64,000 nt of DNA from an uncultured Steroidobacter sp. (GTDB lineage: Bacteria > Pseudomonadota > Gammaproteobacteria > Steroidobacterales > Steroidobacteraceae). The translations under genes and the position numbers were made by a program. Below are positions 1 through 8,299 of the stretch, one piece after another. The stretch lies in the NCBI GenBank assembly GCA_937864115.1, contig CALMII010000027.1:62001-126000 (forward strand), in the 5' to 3' direction. The stretch's first letter is position 1, and the number at the start of each line of letters is the position of its first letter. The notes below the pieces were generated by a model, which was given only the letters and a program-made list of their open reading frames with translations, searched no databases and was not told the DNA's origin.

Positions 1-1184
1 TGAAAGGCGTGGCAGGCGTGTACTACTTCAGCGGCACGGCGAGCGGCGCGTTCGATGCCTCGCTCGGCGCGCTGACCCTGACTTCGCTGACCAAGGGTTC
101 GGTCGACACCGACAGCATCGCCGTCTACTTCGACACCACCTGGTCGCTGACCGATCGCCTCAACCTGAACGTCGGTGCGCGCTGGAACGAGGACGACAAG
201 ACCGCGGACGTGTTCGTGCAGCAATACATCGGCTATCTCGACAACGACGCAACGCTGTTCGACCAGAACAACGTTCCTGCCGGCTTCACGGCGTTCGGCC
301 CGCCGCAGACCAACTACACGGCCTCGCGCAAGTTCTCGGACGTGTCGCCGCGGCTGGGCTTCGACTTCCGCCTCGCCGACAACGTCCTCGCCTACGTGAA
401 CTACGCGCAGGGCTTCAAGAGCGGCGGCTTCGACATGCGCGGCAATGAGGCGGCCAATCCGGCAACGCGCGACGGCTACGATTCGGAAACGGCCGACAAC
501 TACGAGATCGGCATCAAGTCGACGCTGTTCGACGGTTCGCTGCAATTGAACCTCACCGGCTTCTACACGCCGTACGAGGACGTGCAGATCACGACGCAGC
601 AGTTCCAGATCGTGAACGGCGTGCCGACCAACGTGACGGCCGTGCTCAACGCCGGCAAGCAGCTCAACAAGGGCGTCGAACTCGAATCGTTGTGGCGCCC
701 GCTGCACGGACTGACGCTGACGCTCAACGTCGGCTGGCTGGATACCGAGTTCGAGGATTTCCTCGTCGGCTGCACGCCGCCGGCCGCGGGCTGCACCGTC
801 GATGCCAGCGCCTTCAACACGCCGATCAATGCGCCGGAATGGACCAGCTTCTTCGGCGCCAGCTACGAGTGGACGCTGGGCGCAGGCACGCTTTCCGCGC
901 ACGCCGGCTACCAGTACCGCAGCGAGACCAAGATCGGCTCCACCAGCACGCTGCCTGCCAACACGCGCACCGATCAGCCGGCGTACGACATCCTCGATCT
1001 CGGCGTCGCCTACACGACGGCGAACGAAGCCTGGCGCTTCGCGATCGAAGGCAAGAACGTCACCGACGAGTGGTACCGCGTCGCGGGCTACGAGTTCGGC
1101 GTGGTGCCGGCACAGGGCGCGCCGCAGATCGGCTTCTACGGCGCACCGCGCACGGTGGCGTTCATCGCGACCTACAAGTACTGA
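1..1184 (+). CDS. TonB-dependent receptor, C-terminal part (5' end outside window)
   Basis: The frame is open from the left edge, so the start and the plug domain are missing. About 393 residues of outer-membrane beta-barrel remain, with alternating strands and typical TonB-receptor phrases such as SPRLGFDFRLADN, YAQGFKSGGF, NYEIGIKS and a late 'GKNVTDEWY' segment. It ends in the aromatic C-terminus ATYKY expected for BAM-assembled barrels. Such receptors import siderophores, vitamins or glycans; the substrate cannot be told from this part. Only the distal barrel is visible, so the family is clear and the specificity is not. Confidence 0.93.
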   Translation, partial: KGVAGVYYFSGTASGAFDASLGALTLTSLTKGSVDTDSIAVYFDTTWSLTDRLNLNVGARWNEDDKTADVFVQQYIGYLDNDATLFDQNNVPAGFTAFGPPQTNYTASRKFSDVSPRLGFDFRLADNVLAYVNYAQGFKSGGFDMRGNEAANPATRDGYDSETADNYEIGIKSTLFDGSLQLNLTGFYTPYEDVQITTQQFQIVNGVPTNVTAVLNAGKQLNKGVELESLWRPLHGLTLTLNVGWLDTEFEDFLVGCTPPAAGCTVDASAFNTPINAPEWTSFFGASYEWTLGAGTLSAHAGYQYRSETKIGSTSTLPANTRTDQPAYDILDLGVAYTTANEAWRFAIEGKNVTDEWYRVAGYEFGVVPAQGAPQIGFYGAPRTVAFIATYKY

Positions 1185-1264
1185 CGATGACCCGCGATCC
1201 GGAGTGTGCGGCGCATGACGCGCCGCTACACTCCGCCCCCCCTTCATTGCCCGACGATTCCTTC

Positions 1265-2020
1265 ATGACCCGCAGCATCCTCATCACCGGCGCCGCGAGC
1301 GGCATTGGCCTGGCGCTGACGCAGCGCTTCGTCGCCACCGGCCATCGCGTGATCGCCTGCGATCTTCGCGAAGACGCATTGCAGGCGTTGCGACGCGAGG
1401 TCGGCGGACCGATCCGCACGCTCGCCTTCGACGTGGCCGATGCCCGCCAGATCGAATCCGCGATCACGCAGGTGAGCGACGATCCGCCATCGATTCTCGT
1501 CAACAACGCCGGCCTGCAGCACGTCTCGCCGCTGGAACAGTTCCCGCCCGAGAAATGGCAGCAGCTCATCGCCGTGATGCTCACCGGCGCCGCTCTGCTG
1601 ACGCGCGCGGTGCTGCCGTCCATGCGCGCACGCAACTACGGCCGCATCGTCAACATCGGCTCGATCCACGGCCTCATCGCCTCGCCGTTCAAGAGCGCCT
1701 ACGTGGCGGCGAAGCACGGGCTCATCGGCTTCAGCAAGTCGATCGCGCTGGAAACCGGCGACGCCGACATCACCATCAACACCGTGTGCCCGAGCTACGT
1801 GAAGACGCCGCTGGTCGAATCGCAGATCGCCTCGCTCGCCGCCACGCATGGCCTGACGCCGGAACAGGTGGTCGAAGAGATCATGCTCAAGCCCATGCCG
1901 AAGCGGCAGTTCATCAGCCTCGAAGAACTGACCGGCACGGTGGAGTTCCTGCTGAGCGACGCCGCGCGCAACATCACCGGACAGTGCATCACGCTGGATG
2001 GCGGCTGGACGGCGCAGTAG
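1265..2020 (+). CDS. bdhA: SDR, 3-hydroxybutyrate dehydrogenase type
   Basis: This 251-residue short-chain dehydrogenase has the nucleotide motif TGAASGIG (residues 9-16), NNAG (80-83) and the catalytic Ser133/Tyr146/Lys150. The segments NNAGLQHVSPLEQFP, LKPMPKRQFIS and NITGQCITLDGGWTAQ are characteristic of D-3-hydroxybutyrate dehydrogenase, which interconverts 3-hydroxybutyrate and acetoacetate with NAD in the PHB/ketone-body cycle. The ATG at 1265 is chosen because MTRSILITGA is the normal N-terminus; the frame is open further upstream but that part overlaps the receptor. The gene follows the receptor after 80 bp. The substrate is inferred from family motifs. Confidence 0.85.
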   Translation: MTRSILITGAASGIGLALTQRFVATGHRVIACDLREDALQALRREVGGPIRTLAFDVADARQIESAITQVSDDPPSILVNNAGLQHVSPLEQFPPEKWQQLIAVMLTGAALLTRAVLPSMRARNYGRIVNIGSIHGLIASPFKSAYVAAKHGLIGFSKSIALETGDADITINTVCPSYVKTPLVESQIASLAATHGLTPEQVVEEIMLKPMPKRQFISLEELTGTVEFLLSDAARNITGQCITLDGGWTAQ

Positions 2021-2035
2021 GACGCGATCCCCTCT

Positions 2036-2102
2036 TCGTCATTCCACGCAGGCCGAATCCAGCCGGTTCAATCCAAATGAATCCCCGCCTACGCGGGGAT
2101 AA
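2036..2102. repeat. Palindromic intergenic repeat (family E) with 8-bp hairpin
   Basis: A REP-like stretch whose right half is a perfect hairpin: ATCCCCGC, a four-base loop, GCGGGGAT (2081-2100). It lies between convergent genes and could work as a bidirectional terminator. The stop codon of the leftward AraC-type gene (2089-2091) lies inside it, so the repeat encodes the last residues of that protein. Confidence 0.6.
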
Positions 2103-3142
2103 CTGAGTCAGATTCTTCGTTGGCCGGCGCCTGCAACAGGCTTGGGCGCTGAAAGCGGCGGCGATACTCTGCCGGCGACAACCCGACGATGCGCTTGAAG
2201 GTCCGGCGAAAACCACCCGAATCCTCGTAGCCCGCAGCCAGCGAAATCTGATCGACCGTATCGCGCGTGAACTCGAGCAGTTCGCGGCTGCGCGCAATGC
2301 GCAGACGCTGCTGATACTCGCTCGGCTTCATGCCCGTGGCCTTGAGGAACCGGCGCAGGAACGTGCGCGAGCCGAGCCCGGCCCGATCGGCAAGATCGTT
2401 GATGCCGAACGAGGTGCGGCTGTTGGCCTGCAGCCAGTGCTGCACGCCGAGGATCGTCTTGTCGCCGTGCTGCAGCGGCGGCGCGAAGTCGCTGTAGAAG
2501 CGCTGCTCGCGGCCGGGCGGGTCCATCAGCATGAATCGCGCGGTGCTGAACATCACCGCCGGCCCGAGCAGTCGCTCCACCAGGCTGAGTCCCATGTCCG
2601 CCCAGGCCAGCACGCCGCCCGCAGTGATCAGATCGAAATCGTCGATGACCAGGCGGTCCGCATCCACCCGCAGGTCGGGAAAGCGCTGCCGCAGTTCGTC
2701 CGCGAACATCCAGTGCGTAGTGGCGCGTCGCCCTGACAGCAGCCCGGAATCGGCGAGCAGGAACACGCCGCCGCAGACGGCAGCGACGACCGACCCTTCC
2801 GCATGCTTGCGCGCGATCCATGCGACACATTCCGGTGCGTGCCCGCGATCCACCGGCGCCAGCTGGCTCGCGGGCACCACTACCACGGACGGCTTTGCAG
2901 CCGTTCCGGGAATGTTTTGCGAAGTCACAGGCGAGTTCGGCTGAATCCTCACGCTGTTGCCAGTGCGTCACGCGCACTGACGGCGCGTGCGTCGTCGCAT
3001 GCGCACGTGCGAAGTAGTTGGCATACGTGAACAGATCCGTCAGTCCATGAATGCAGGTGGCCTGCGCGCCGGGGTAGCACACGATCGCCACGTCGATGGG
3101 CGCGGGGTCTGTCAGTTGCGGCCCGTTCTTTGTCACTTTCAT
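2089..3142 (-). pseudogene. GlxA-type AraC family regulator, frameshifted
   Basis: Two overlapping minus-strand frames together make one regulator. From 3142 the first frame encodes the start of a DJ-1/PfpI-like sensor domain (MKVTKNGPQLTDPAPIDVAI, then GLTDLFTYANYFARAHA, VRVTHWQQ). The homologous continuation, starting VRIQPNSPVTSQNIPG, is in another frame from about 2952 and carries the rest of the sensor (VVAAVCGGVFLLADSG) and two AraC helix-turn-helix motifs ending near 2110. The two frames are offset by one base near 2953-2960, consistent with one extra base. It is either a real frameshift or a sequencing error. The C-terminal DNA-binding part could still be made from the GTG at 2952. 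It is divergent from the dienelactone hydrolase gene, a likely target. Confidence 0.75.
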
Positions 3143-3203
3143 CCATCCCGGCAGCGGCGCGTCGCGACTATCTTGATGCGCGTTCGCTCAGAGAGGAAGT
3201 GCA

Positions 3204-3911
3204 ATGACCGATCCCGCCCACACCTTCGACATCACTACTCCCGAAGGCCATTTCGATGCCTACATCGCGCGACCGCCGCACGGCCGACCGCGGCCGGTCG
3301 TCGTCGTGCTGCATGAAGTCTTCGGCGTCAATGCCGATCTGCGCGCCACCTGCGACGAACTGGCCCAGGCCGGATTCATTGCGATCTGTCCCGACCTGTT
3401 CTGGCGCCAGGACCGCGGCGTGGACCTCTCCGTCAACTCGACGGCGGACTGGAAGAAGGGTGTTTCCCTGTACATGGCCTACGATCTCGACGCCGGCGTG
3501 CGCGATGTCGAAGCGACCGTGACCGCTGCACGAACGCTCGCCGGCGCCGACGGCAAGGTCGGCGTCATGGGTTACTGTCTCGGCGGATTGCTGACCTATC
3601 TCACCGCCGCACGCACGCGGGTCGATGCGGCCGTGGCCTTCCACGGCAGCCGGACCGACGAATTCCTCAACGAGTCGACCGATATCGATGCGCCGCTGCA
3701 GATGCACCTGGCGGAGGAGGACGAGTTCATCCCCATGCAAACTCAGCAGCGCATCATCGACGCGCTGCATCACAATCCGAACGTCGTGATCTACAGCTAC
3801 CCCGGTTGCCGGCACGGCTTCTCGCGACATGGCGGCACGCATTTCGATGCCACCGCGGCGCAGCTCGCCAGAAGCCGCACGGTCGAGTTCTTGCATCGAC
3901 ACCTGGGTTAG
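3204..3911 (+). CDS. Dienelactone hydrolase family protein
   Basis: This 235-residue alpha/beta hydrolase matches the dienelactone hydrolase family in length and motifs: HEVFG (Glu38), the nucleophile elbow GYCLGG (Cys125) and an acid/base pair at Asp173 and His204 (CRHGFSR). Family members open lactone rings in chloroaromatic breakdown, but many have other small ester substrates. The start has a good ribosome site (GAGAGGAAG). It is divergent, across 61 bp, from the frameshifted AraC-type regulator and is followed by two further hydrolases on the same strand. Confidence 0.85.
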   Translation: MTDPAHTFDITTPEGHFDAYIARPPHGRPRPVVVVLHEVFGVNADLRATCDELAQAGFIAICPDLFWRQDRGVDLSVNSTADWKKGVSLYMAYDLDAGVRDVEATVTAARTLAGADGKVGVMGYCLGGLLTYLTAARTRVDAAVAFHGSRTDEFLNESTDIDAPLQMHLAEEDEFIPMQTQQRIIDALHHNPNVVIYSYPGCRHGFSRHGGTHFDATAAQLARSRTVEFLHRHLG

Positions 3912-3967
3912 TACAGACGCTGGATATCGATCTTCCCCTTCCCTTCCGTTCGTCGAGGACAATCAGA

Positions 3968-4792
3968 ATGAAAGAAGAATATTTCTCGGGCCGCGGCGGC
4001 ACCCGCATCTTCATGCGCTCCTGGCAGCCGGCGACGGCTCCGCGTGCCGCCATCGTCATCTGTCATGGCGTGAACTCGCACAGCGGTCAGTATTTCTGGA
4101 CCGCGGAGCAATTGCAGGCTGCAGGCTTCGCCGTGTATGCGCTCGATCTGCGCGGCCGCGGCAAGTCGGAGGGCCAGCGGTTCTACATCGATCACATCAG
4201 CGACTACACCGAGGATCTCGGCACGCTGATCACGCTGGTGAAATCACGCGAACCCGGACGCAAGGTCTTCCTGCTCGGTCATAGTGCAGGCGGCGTCGTG
4301 TCCTGCACGTATGCGCTCGATCATCAGAACGAACTCGCCGGTCTCATCTGCGAAAGCTTTGCCTTCGAGGTTCCCGCGCCGGCCTTCGCTCTCGCCATCA
4401 TCAAACTGCTCGGCCGGATTGCGCCGAACCTTCCGGTATTGAAACTCAAGAACAAGGATTTCTCGCGCGATCCTGCGGCAGTGCGGCAACTCGACGCCGA
4501 CCCGCTCACGCAGGGAGAAATACAGCCGGCGAAAACGGTGGCTGAACTGGTGCGCGCCACCGAGCGCATGCGCCGCGAATTCCCGACGATCACGCTGCCG
4601 GTGTTCATCCTGCACGGCACGCTCGACAAGGCGACCGTGCCCGCGGGCAGCCAGTTCTTCTATGACACCGTCGGATCGCGCGACAAGACGCTGCGTCTGT
4701 ATGAGGGACACTTCCATGACCTGCTCAACGATGTCGGCAAGGAAGGCGTGATGAAGGACATACTCGGCTGGATCGATGCCCGTCTGACCTGA
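3968..4792 (+). CDS. Alpha/beta hydrolase, monoacylglycerol lipase-like (Hydrolase_4)
   Basis: A 274-residue cytosolic serine hydrolase. It shows an HG oxyanion motif (ICHGVNSHSGQY, around 33), LDLRGRGKSEG (60-69), the nucleophile elbow GHSAGG (Ser106), an Asp in ILHGTLDKATVP and a His in EGHFHDLLND. These match the monoacylglycerol lipase/lysophospholipase group. The frame is open upstream, but ATG 3968 gives the normal family N-terminus and avoids overlapping the previous gene, which ends 56 bp before. The exact lipid or ester substrate is unknown. Confidence 0.82.
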   Translation: MKEEYFSGRGGTRIFMRSWQPATAPRAAIVICHGVNSHSGQYFWTAEQLQAAGFAVYALDLRGRGKSEGQRFYIDHISDYTEDLGTLITLVKSREPGRKVFLLGHSAGGVVSCTYALDHQNELAGLICESFAFEVPAPAFALAIIKLLGRIAPNLPVLKLKNKDFSRDPAAVRQLDADPLTQGEIQPAKTVAELVRATERMRREFPTITLPVFILHGTLDKATVPAGSQFFYDTVGSRDKTLRLYEGHFHDLLNDVGKEGVMKDILGWIDARLT

Positions 4793-4885
4793 AACCCGCC
4801 TTTCACGGGAGATCGTCAAACTCGCATGGCTGACCGTTCCTTCGCGGAACGACCGTTTGTTTCAAGTGACCCAGGAGTCTTCCCC

Positions 4886-5713
4886 ATGAGCTTTGTCAAA
4901 ACCCAAGACGGCACCGAAATCTTCTACAAGGACTGGGGCGCGGGCCAGCCGCTCGTGTTCCACCACGGATGGCCGCTGAGCGCAGACGACTGGGACGCGC
5001 AGTTGATGTTCTTCCTGCAGAAGGGCTTTCGCGTCATTGCCCACGATCGCCGCGGCCACGGCCGCTCGTCGCAGACGGACAAGGGCAACGAGATGGATAC
5101 GTATGCCGCCGACGTCGCCGCACTCGCTGCCCATCTCGATCTGAAGAACGCGATTCACATCGGCCACTCCACCGGCGGCGGCGAAGTCGCCCGCTACGTC
5201 GCGCAGCACGGCGGCGGCGGGCGTGTGGCCAAGGCCGTACTGATCGGTGCCGTGCCGCCGGTGATGGTGAAATCGGAAAAGAATCCCGGCGGCCTGCCCC
5301 TCGAAGTGTTCGACGGCTTTCGCGCCGCACTCGTGGCGAACCGCGCCCAGTTCTATCGCGACGTCCCGTCCGGCCCCTTCTACGGCTTCAACCGCCCCGG
5401 CGCGAAAGTCATGGATGGCGTGATCGACAACTGGTGGCGCCAGGGCATGGCCGGCGGCATCAAGGCGCACTACGACTGCATCAAGGCCTTCTCCGAAACG
5501 GACTTCACCGAAGACCTCAAGAAGATCGACGTGCCGACGCTCGTCATGCACGGCGACGACGATCAGATCGTGCCCATCGCCGACTCGGCGCATCTGTCCA
5601 TCAAGCTGCTGAAGAAGGGAACGCTCAAGGTGTACCCGGGATTCGGCCACGGTCTCTGCACCATCAACGCCGAGGTCGTGAATGCGGATCTGCTGGCGTT
5701 CATCCGGGCGTAG
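4886..5713 (+). CDS. Alpha/beta hydrolase, cofactor-free haloperoxidase/arylesterase type
   Basis: This 275-residue protein fits the non-heme chloroperoxidase/arylesterase family: [13 protein letters not shown] near the N-terminus, [11 protein letters not shown], the elbow GHSTGGG (Ser95), Asp226 in HGDDDQIVP and His255 in GFGHGLCT. Such enzymes hydrolyse aryl esters and perform perhydrolysis. ATG 4886 is preceded by AGGAG and gives the family-typical start [18 protein letters not shown]. It follows the monoacylglycerol lipase-like gene after about 90 bp and may be co-transcribed with it. Confidence 0.87.
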   Translation: MSFVKTQDGTEIFYKDWGAGQPLVFHHGWPLSADDWDAQLMFFLQKGFRVIAHDRRGHGRSSQTDKGNEMDTYAADVAALAAHLDLKNAIHIGHSTGGGEVARYVAQHGGGGRVAKAVLIGAVPPVMVKSEKNPGGLPLEVFDGFRAALVANRAQFYRDVPSGPFYGFNRPGAKVMDGVIDNWWRQGMAGGIKAHYDCIKAFSETDFTEDLKKIDVPTLVMHGDDDQIVPIADSAHLSIKLLKKGTLKVYPGFGHGLCTINAEVVNADLLAFIRA

Positions 5714-5767
5714 TCGATCGAGGCGCTGGCCGATGGATGTCGGCCGGCGCGATGCCCGTGAACAAGC

Positions 5768-5792
5768 CGCTGCTCCCAGCAGCGCCGGTTTT
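5768..5792 (+). terminator. Candidate intrinsic terminator after the hydrolase genes
   Basis: A 7-bp perfect stem CGCTGCT / AGCAGCG with a CCC loop (5768-5784) is followed by CCGG and a short T run (5789-5792). It lies 54 bp after the hydrolase stop and just before the toxin promoter region. Confidence 0.4.
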
Positions 5793-5797
5793 CCTAT

Positions 5798-5817
5798 ATA
5801 TGGCTATATCGCCATAT
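5798..5817. promoter_or_regulatory. Palindromic operator upstream of the BrnT pair
   Basis: The arms ATATGGC and GCCATAT are separated by six bases in a locally AT-rich patch 18 bp before the toxin start. Type II toxin-antitoxin operons are normally autorepressed by the antitoxin at such palindromes; this role is inferred. Confidence 0.5.
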
Positions 5818-5835
5818 CGATGCTAGCCTGCGGCG

Positions 5836-6123
5836 ATGACAACCAGCTTTGAATGGGATCTCGACAAGGATGCAGAGAACCAAGAGAAGCATGGCGTCAG
5901 TTTCGATCTCGCCCAAGAGGCGTTCCTGGATCCACGGCGTGTCATCGCTCGCGATCTCGCGCATAGCAAGTCAGAGGAACGCTTTTACTGTTTCGGATCC
6001 GCGGGCGGAGGAGTTCTTACGGTGCGCTTCACTTACCGGAACGACGTGATTCGTATCATAGGCGCCGGCTACTGGCGCAAAGGCAAGCGAATCTATGAGC
6101 AAGAAAATCAAGTACTCGAATGA
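5836..6123 (+). CDS. brnT: BrnT family toxin (DUF497)
   Basis: A 95-residue protein with the BrnT signature: FEWDLDKDAENQEKHGVSF at residues 5-23, then EAFLDP, and VIRIIGAGYWRKGKRIYE near the C-terminus. BrnT is a RelE-fold ribonuclease toxin that blocks translation and is neutralised by the downstream antitoxin. The toxin-first order and the 29-bp overlap with the next gene are typical. An AT-rich palindrome precedes it. It is the first gene of the cassette-like region, although no clear attC site was found on its left. Confidence 0.88.
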   Translation: MTTSFEWDLDKDAENQEKHGVSFDLAQEAFLDPRRVIARDLAHSKSEERFYCFGSAGGGVLTVRFTYRNDVIRIIGAGYWRKGKRIYEQENQVLE

Positions 6124-6370
6124 ACCTATCAAGGCAGAGGTCATTCGCGACTTCCTGCCATCACCCGAGCAACTGGTGGCCGGGGAGGAAGGAATCAAAG
6201 TCACCATTTCCCTGAGTCGTCGCAGTGTCGACTTCTTTAAAGAGGCGGCGGAGCGTAACCACACGTCCTATCAGAGAATGATCCGACGTCTTCTCGACAC
6301 GTACGCAGATCAATATCGCGGAGATCTGACAAAGCGTTCAACGAGAACTGCGAGGACGCAGGCGCGTTGA
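6095..6370 (+). CDS. CopG/BrnA-like antitoxin of the BrnT toxin
   Basis: A 91-residue protein overlapping the BrnT gene by 29 bp. The segment VTISLSRRSVDFFKEAAERNHTSYQRMIRRLLDTYA (about 46-81, broken here only by function) looks like a ribbon-helix-helix DNA-binding domain: a beta strand followed by two helices, as in CopG and the C-terminus of BrnA. The basic tail (KRSTRTARTQAR) is unusual and overlaps the start of the following attC-like region, so it may have been extended by the recombination site. Expected role: bind and inhibit BrnT and repress the operon. Confidence 0.75.
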   Translation: MSKKIKYSNEPIKAEVIRDFLPSPEQLVAGEEGIKVTISLSRRSVDFFKEAAERNHTSYQRMIRRLLDTYADQYRGDLTKRSTRTARTQAR

Positions 6371-6396
6371 CTTGCGGCTCAGCTCAAACGTTGGGG
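6330..6396 (+). repeat. attC-like site a (weak)
   Basis: The right end is ACGTTGGGGC (R' at 6390-6396, consensus GTTRRRY, last base off), placed four bases before the next ATG as at other cassette junctions. The left end is unclear and lies inside the antitoxin reading frame. It is supported mainly by position and by likeness to the other junctions. Confidence 0.35.
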
Positions 6397-6399
6397 CAC

Positions 6400-6849
6400 A
6401 TGAGCAAGAAGCAGGAAATTCTCGCGCTGGTGGTGGCACCGTTGTTTCCCGCGGTAATTGCGGCATTGCTCATCGGGCTTCGCCGCAACGAGTTCGACTC
6501 AGACACGGCAACGGCAGTAGCGCTTGGTTGTACCGCGGGCGGCTATATCGCTGGTTTCTGCATTGCTTGGCCGCTCCTGGGGATATGGAGACGCTTGGGC
6601 TGGACCGGTCCCGCAGCCGGCGCGGTGCTGGGCGTGGTTTCTGCGACATGTCTGACGTTCGTACTGACTGCTGCGCTTATCCGGTTCAGTCGAGGTGACG
6701 TATCGTTGTTCAGAGGTTTCCTGAACTTGCTCGCATTCACGGCGCCCATGGGTGCCGTCGGCGGCTTGGCATTCTGGTGGTTCGGAATGCAGAGCTCCAG
6801 CAATGCGCTCCAAGGGGTGACGTGCGAGACGCAGGCCCGTGAGAAATAG
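6400..6849 (+). CDS. Small integral membrane protein, cassette gene
   Basis: A 149-residue hydrophobic protein with four predicted membrane helices (about 9-27, 45-66, 74-98 and 114-136). No family is recognised. ATG 6400 is used because it follows the cassette junction directly; the frame is open 33 bp upstream but that part is the recombination site. Loose gene spacing and lower GC than flanking housekeeping-type genes fit a mobile cassette. Confidence 0.65.
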   Translation: MSKKQEILALVVAPLFPAVIAALLIGLRRNEFDSDTATAVALGCTAGGYIAGFCIAWPLLGIWRRLGWTGPAAGAVLGVVSATCLTFVLTAALIRFSRGDVSLFRGFLNLLAFTAPMGAVGGLAFWWFGMQSSSNALQGVTCETQAREK

Positions 6850-6858
6850 CGCTAGAGC
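6799..6858 (+). repeat. attC-like site b (degenerate)
   Basis: From CAGCAATGCGCTCCAAG to TAGCGCTAGAGC, with GCGAGACGC in the middle. It aligns in layout with sites c, h and i, but the R' core is GCTAGAGC instead of GTTRRRY and the R'' core is lost. It overlaps the end of the preceding gene, as attC sites often do. Confidence 0.35.
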
Positions 6859-6871
6859 TCAAGAGTCAGCA

Positions 6872-7207
6872 GTGATCAAGTCGCGAAACTACGATCGAAA
6901 CATCGCTGTTGTGAAAGCATTGCGCGATGCTGGTGCGGATTTCCGGAAGCAACATGCCTTGGAGCATCATCTCTATTGCTACACGCAGGCGAGCTTCGAA
7001 TTGGTTCAGTCTCTCGGCATCCGCCTTGGATACTCTGTGGCTCATGAAGGAAAACATGAAGACGAGCAAGATCTCTGGTCACTGGATCTAGTCAAGAGAA
7101 GCGCGCCGGACATCGAATCTGTAGAACGACAATCTCTTGAAATCGAAGAGATTGCGGAGCGGGCGAATGCGAAATATGACGGGTGGGGAACAGAAGTCGA
7201 GCAATAG
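6872..7207 (+). CDS. RraB-like protein (ribonuclease E inhibitor B family), cassette gene
   Basis: A 111-residue protein starting at GTG 6872. The segments RNYDRNIAVVKALRDAGADF, HHLYCYTQASFELVQSL, LGYSVAHEG and the C-terminal ANAKYDGWGTEVEQ match the RraB family, whose founding member binds RNase E and changes RNA decay. The family is common as a stand-alone gene in integron cassettes and toxin-rich regions, where its role is untested. It is followed directly by a well-formed attC site. Confidence 0.7.
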   Translation: MIKSRNYDRNIAVVKALRDAGADFRKQHALEHHLYCYTQASFELVQSLGIRLGYSVAHEGKHEDEQDLWSLDLVKRSAPDIESVERQSLEIEEIAERANAKYDGWGTEVEQ

Positions 7208-7269
7208 TTGTAACAACGCGTTCAAGAGGCGATGTGCGAAACGCACACGCCTCAATGCGAGCGTTAGGC
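7208..7269 (+). repeat. attC site c
   Basis: Starts TTGTAACAACGCG right after a stop codon and ends ATGCGAGCGTTAGGC, with a perfect GTTAGGC R' core at 7263-7269. The arms pair (TAAC...AAGAGGCG with CGCCTC...GTTA) around an inner stem GTGCG-AAA-CGCAC. This is the folded architecture of integron recombination sites. Confidence 0.75.
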
Positions 7270-7289
7270 ATAGAGAAGGAACGTAGAGC

Positions 7290-7592
7290 GTGGACTCGTC
7301 GCAACTGAAGGAAATGAAGCGGTTTCGTCGTGGATTCCGTTTCGTCGGAGCGATGTTCTGCCTCGTTGGCAGTGTGATGCTGATCGCGTTTGCTTCGTTG
7401 CTGCTGGATCCAGAATCAACCATCATCGACAACGGCGTCCGTACGAATGCGTTCGGTCCAAAACTGAGCGCCACCATCTTTGTGGCTATGTTTGTCCTTG
7501 TGGGTTTGCTGTGTCTTTTGGCGCCAAAAAGGATCTTCGATAGGCTGTTCGTTTGGCGTCAGCCCTTGTTGTCATCCTGGTTCTCGAAGTGA
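7290..7592 (+). CDS. Two-helix membrane protein, cassette gene
   Basis: A 100-residue protein beginning at GTG 7290, 20 bp after attC c, with hydrophobic helices at about 19-39 and 63-82. The loop between them is the probable periplasmic part. No family is recognised. It is bounded by attC sites on both sides, which is the best support that it is a real cassette gene. Confidence 0.6.
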   Translation: MDSSQLKEMKRFRRGFRFVGAMFCLVGSVMLIAFASLLLDPESTIIDNGVRTNAFGPKLSATIFVAMFVLVGLLCLLAPKRIFDRLFVWRQPLLSSWFSK

Positions 7593-7599
7593 CGCGGAT

Positions 7600-7671
7600 G
7601 CATAACAAGCCGCTGGTTGCGACGGGGCCAGACGAGGCACCTGCCTGCGCTCCACAGCGGCGACGTTAGGC
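7600..7671 (+). repeat. attC site d (canonical)
   Basis: The left end is GCATAACAAGCCGCTG (R'' core GCATAAC fits RYYYAAC) and the right end CAGCGGCGACGTTAGGC (R' core GTTAGGC). The two ends are complementary apart from one unpaired base, the expected extrahelical base. The total of 72 bp, placed between two genes, makes this the clearest site of the array. Confidence 0.9.
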
Positions 7672-7674
7672 ACC

Positions 7675-8154
7675 ATGAATCGCAGTGCAACTATCTGGGC
7701 TGTGATACTCGTGGTCGCTGGCGCCAGGTGTGGAGCTGCCGAAGTTGCTCTGGACGCCGAACGTATCGCCCAGGCACTAAAGAACTGGGAAGCGCTGGAG
7801 GCTGCGAGCTATACCTACGATCTCGGTATCGGCATAGGAGCGCCATTTGGCTATGGAGAGTTTCATGTGAAGGTTCGCGATGGGAAATGCTCAGCTCGCC
7901 ACTACGGCGGGATCGGTTTTGGCCGTCCCAAGCTCATGAATCGGCTGCGCTACCAGCCATGCCGAGAGGGGTATCTTCCTCGTGAACTGATGGAACAGAT
8001 TGCTGGTGAGGTTTCCAATGGCCGCAAGCTCGTGGAGCTAAAGATCCATCCCAAGTACGCATTCGCCGTTGGCGCATCGACGGACACCGACAAACTCTAT
8101 GACGCAAGCTGGAGCTTCGAGATTCGAGAGTTCAAACTGCAGGATCGTCGTTGA
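7675..8154 (+). CDS. Secreted small protein (DUF6174-like), cassette gene
   Basis: A 159-residue protein with a signal peptide (about 1-22, ending GAAE). The core WEALEAASYTYDL...YGEFHVKVRDGKCSA and DASWSFEIREFKL resembles DUF6174 proteins, which are small exported proteins of unknown function with a YxY/F strand pattern. It begins four bases after attC d. The function is not known. Confidence 0.6.
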   Translation: MNRSATIWAVILVVAGARCGAAEVALDAERIAQALKNWEALEAASYTYDLGIGIGAPFGYGEFHVKVRDGKCSARHYGGIGFGRPKLMNRLRYQPCREGYLPRELMEQIAGEVSNGRKLVELKIHPKYAFAVGASTDTDKLYDASWSFEIREFKLQDRR

Positions 8155-8292
8155 CGGCGCCGACTCGGCGTTGCAGAGGACGGGAACCCATGGAGTGCCC
8201 CGCCACGGGCGAGTCCGCGTCCTGCACTCCTTGTCGCCGTGCGCTCGCGTGCTGATACACCGGTGTGCCGCAGCTGAGCTTGAACGTTAGGC
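8150..8292 (+). repeat. attC-like site e (long)
   Basis: The right end is GCTTGAACGTTAGGC with a perfect R' core at 8286-8292, eight bases before the next ATG. The gap of 145 bp carries an inner stem (TGCAGAGGACG near 8172 with CGTCCTGCA near 8218). The R'' core on the left is not obvious. Confidence 0.55.
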
Positions 8293-8299
8293 ATTCAGA

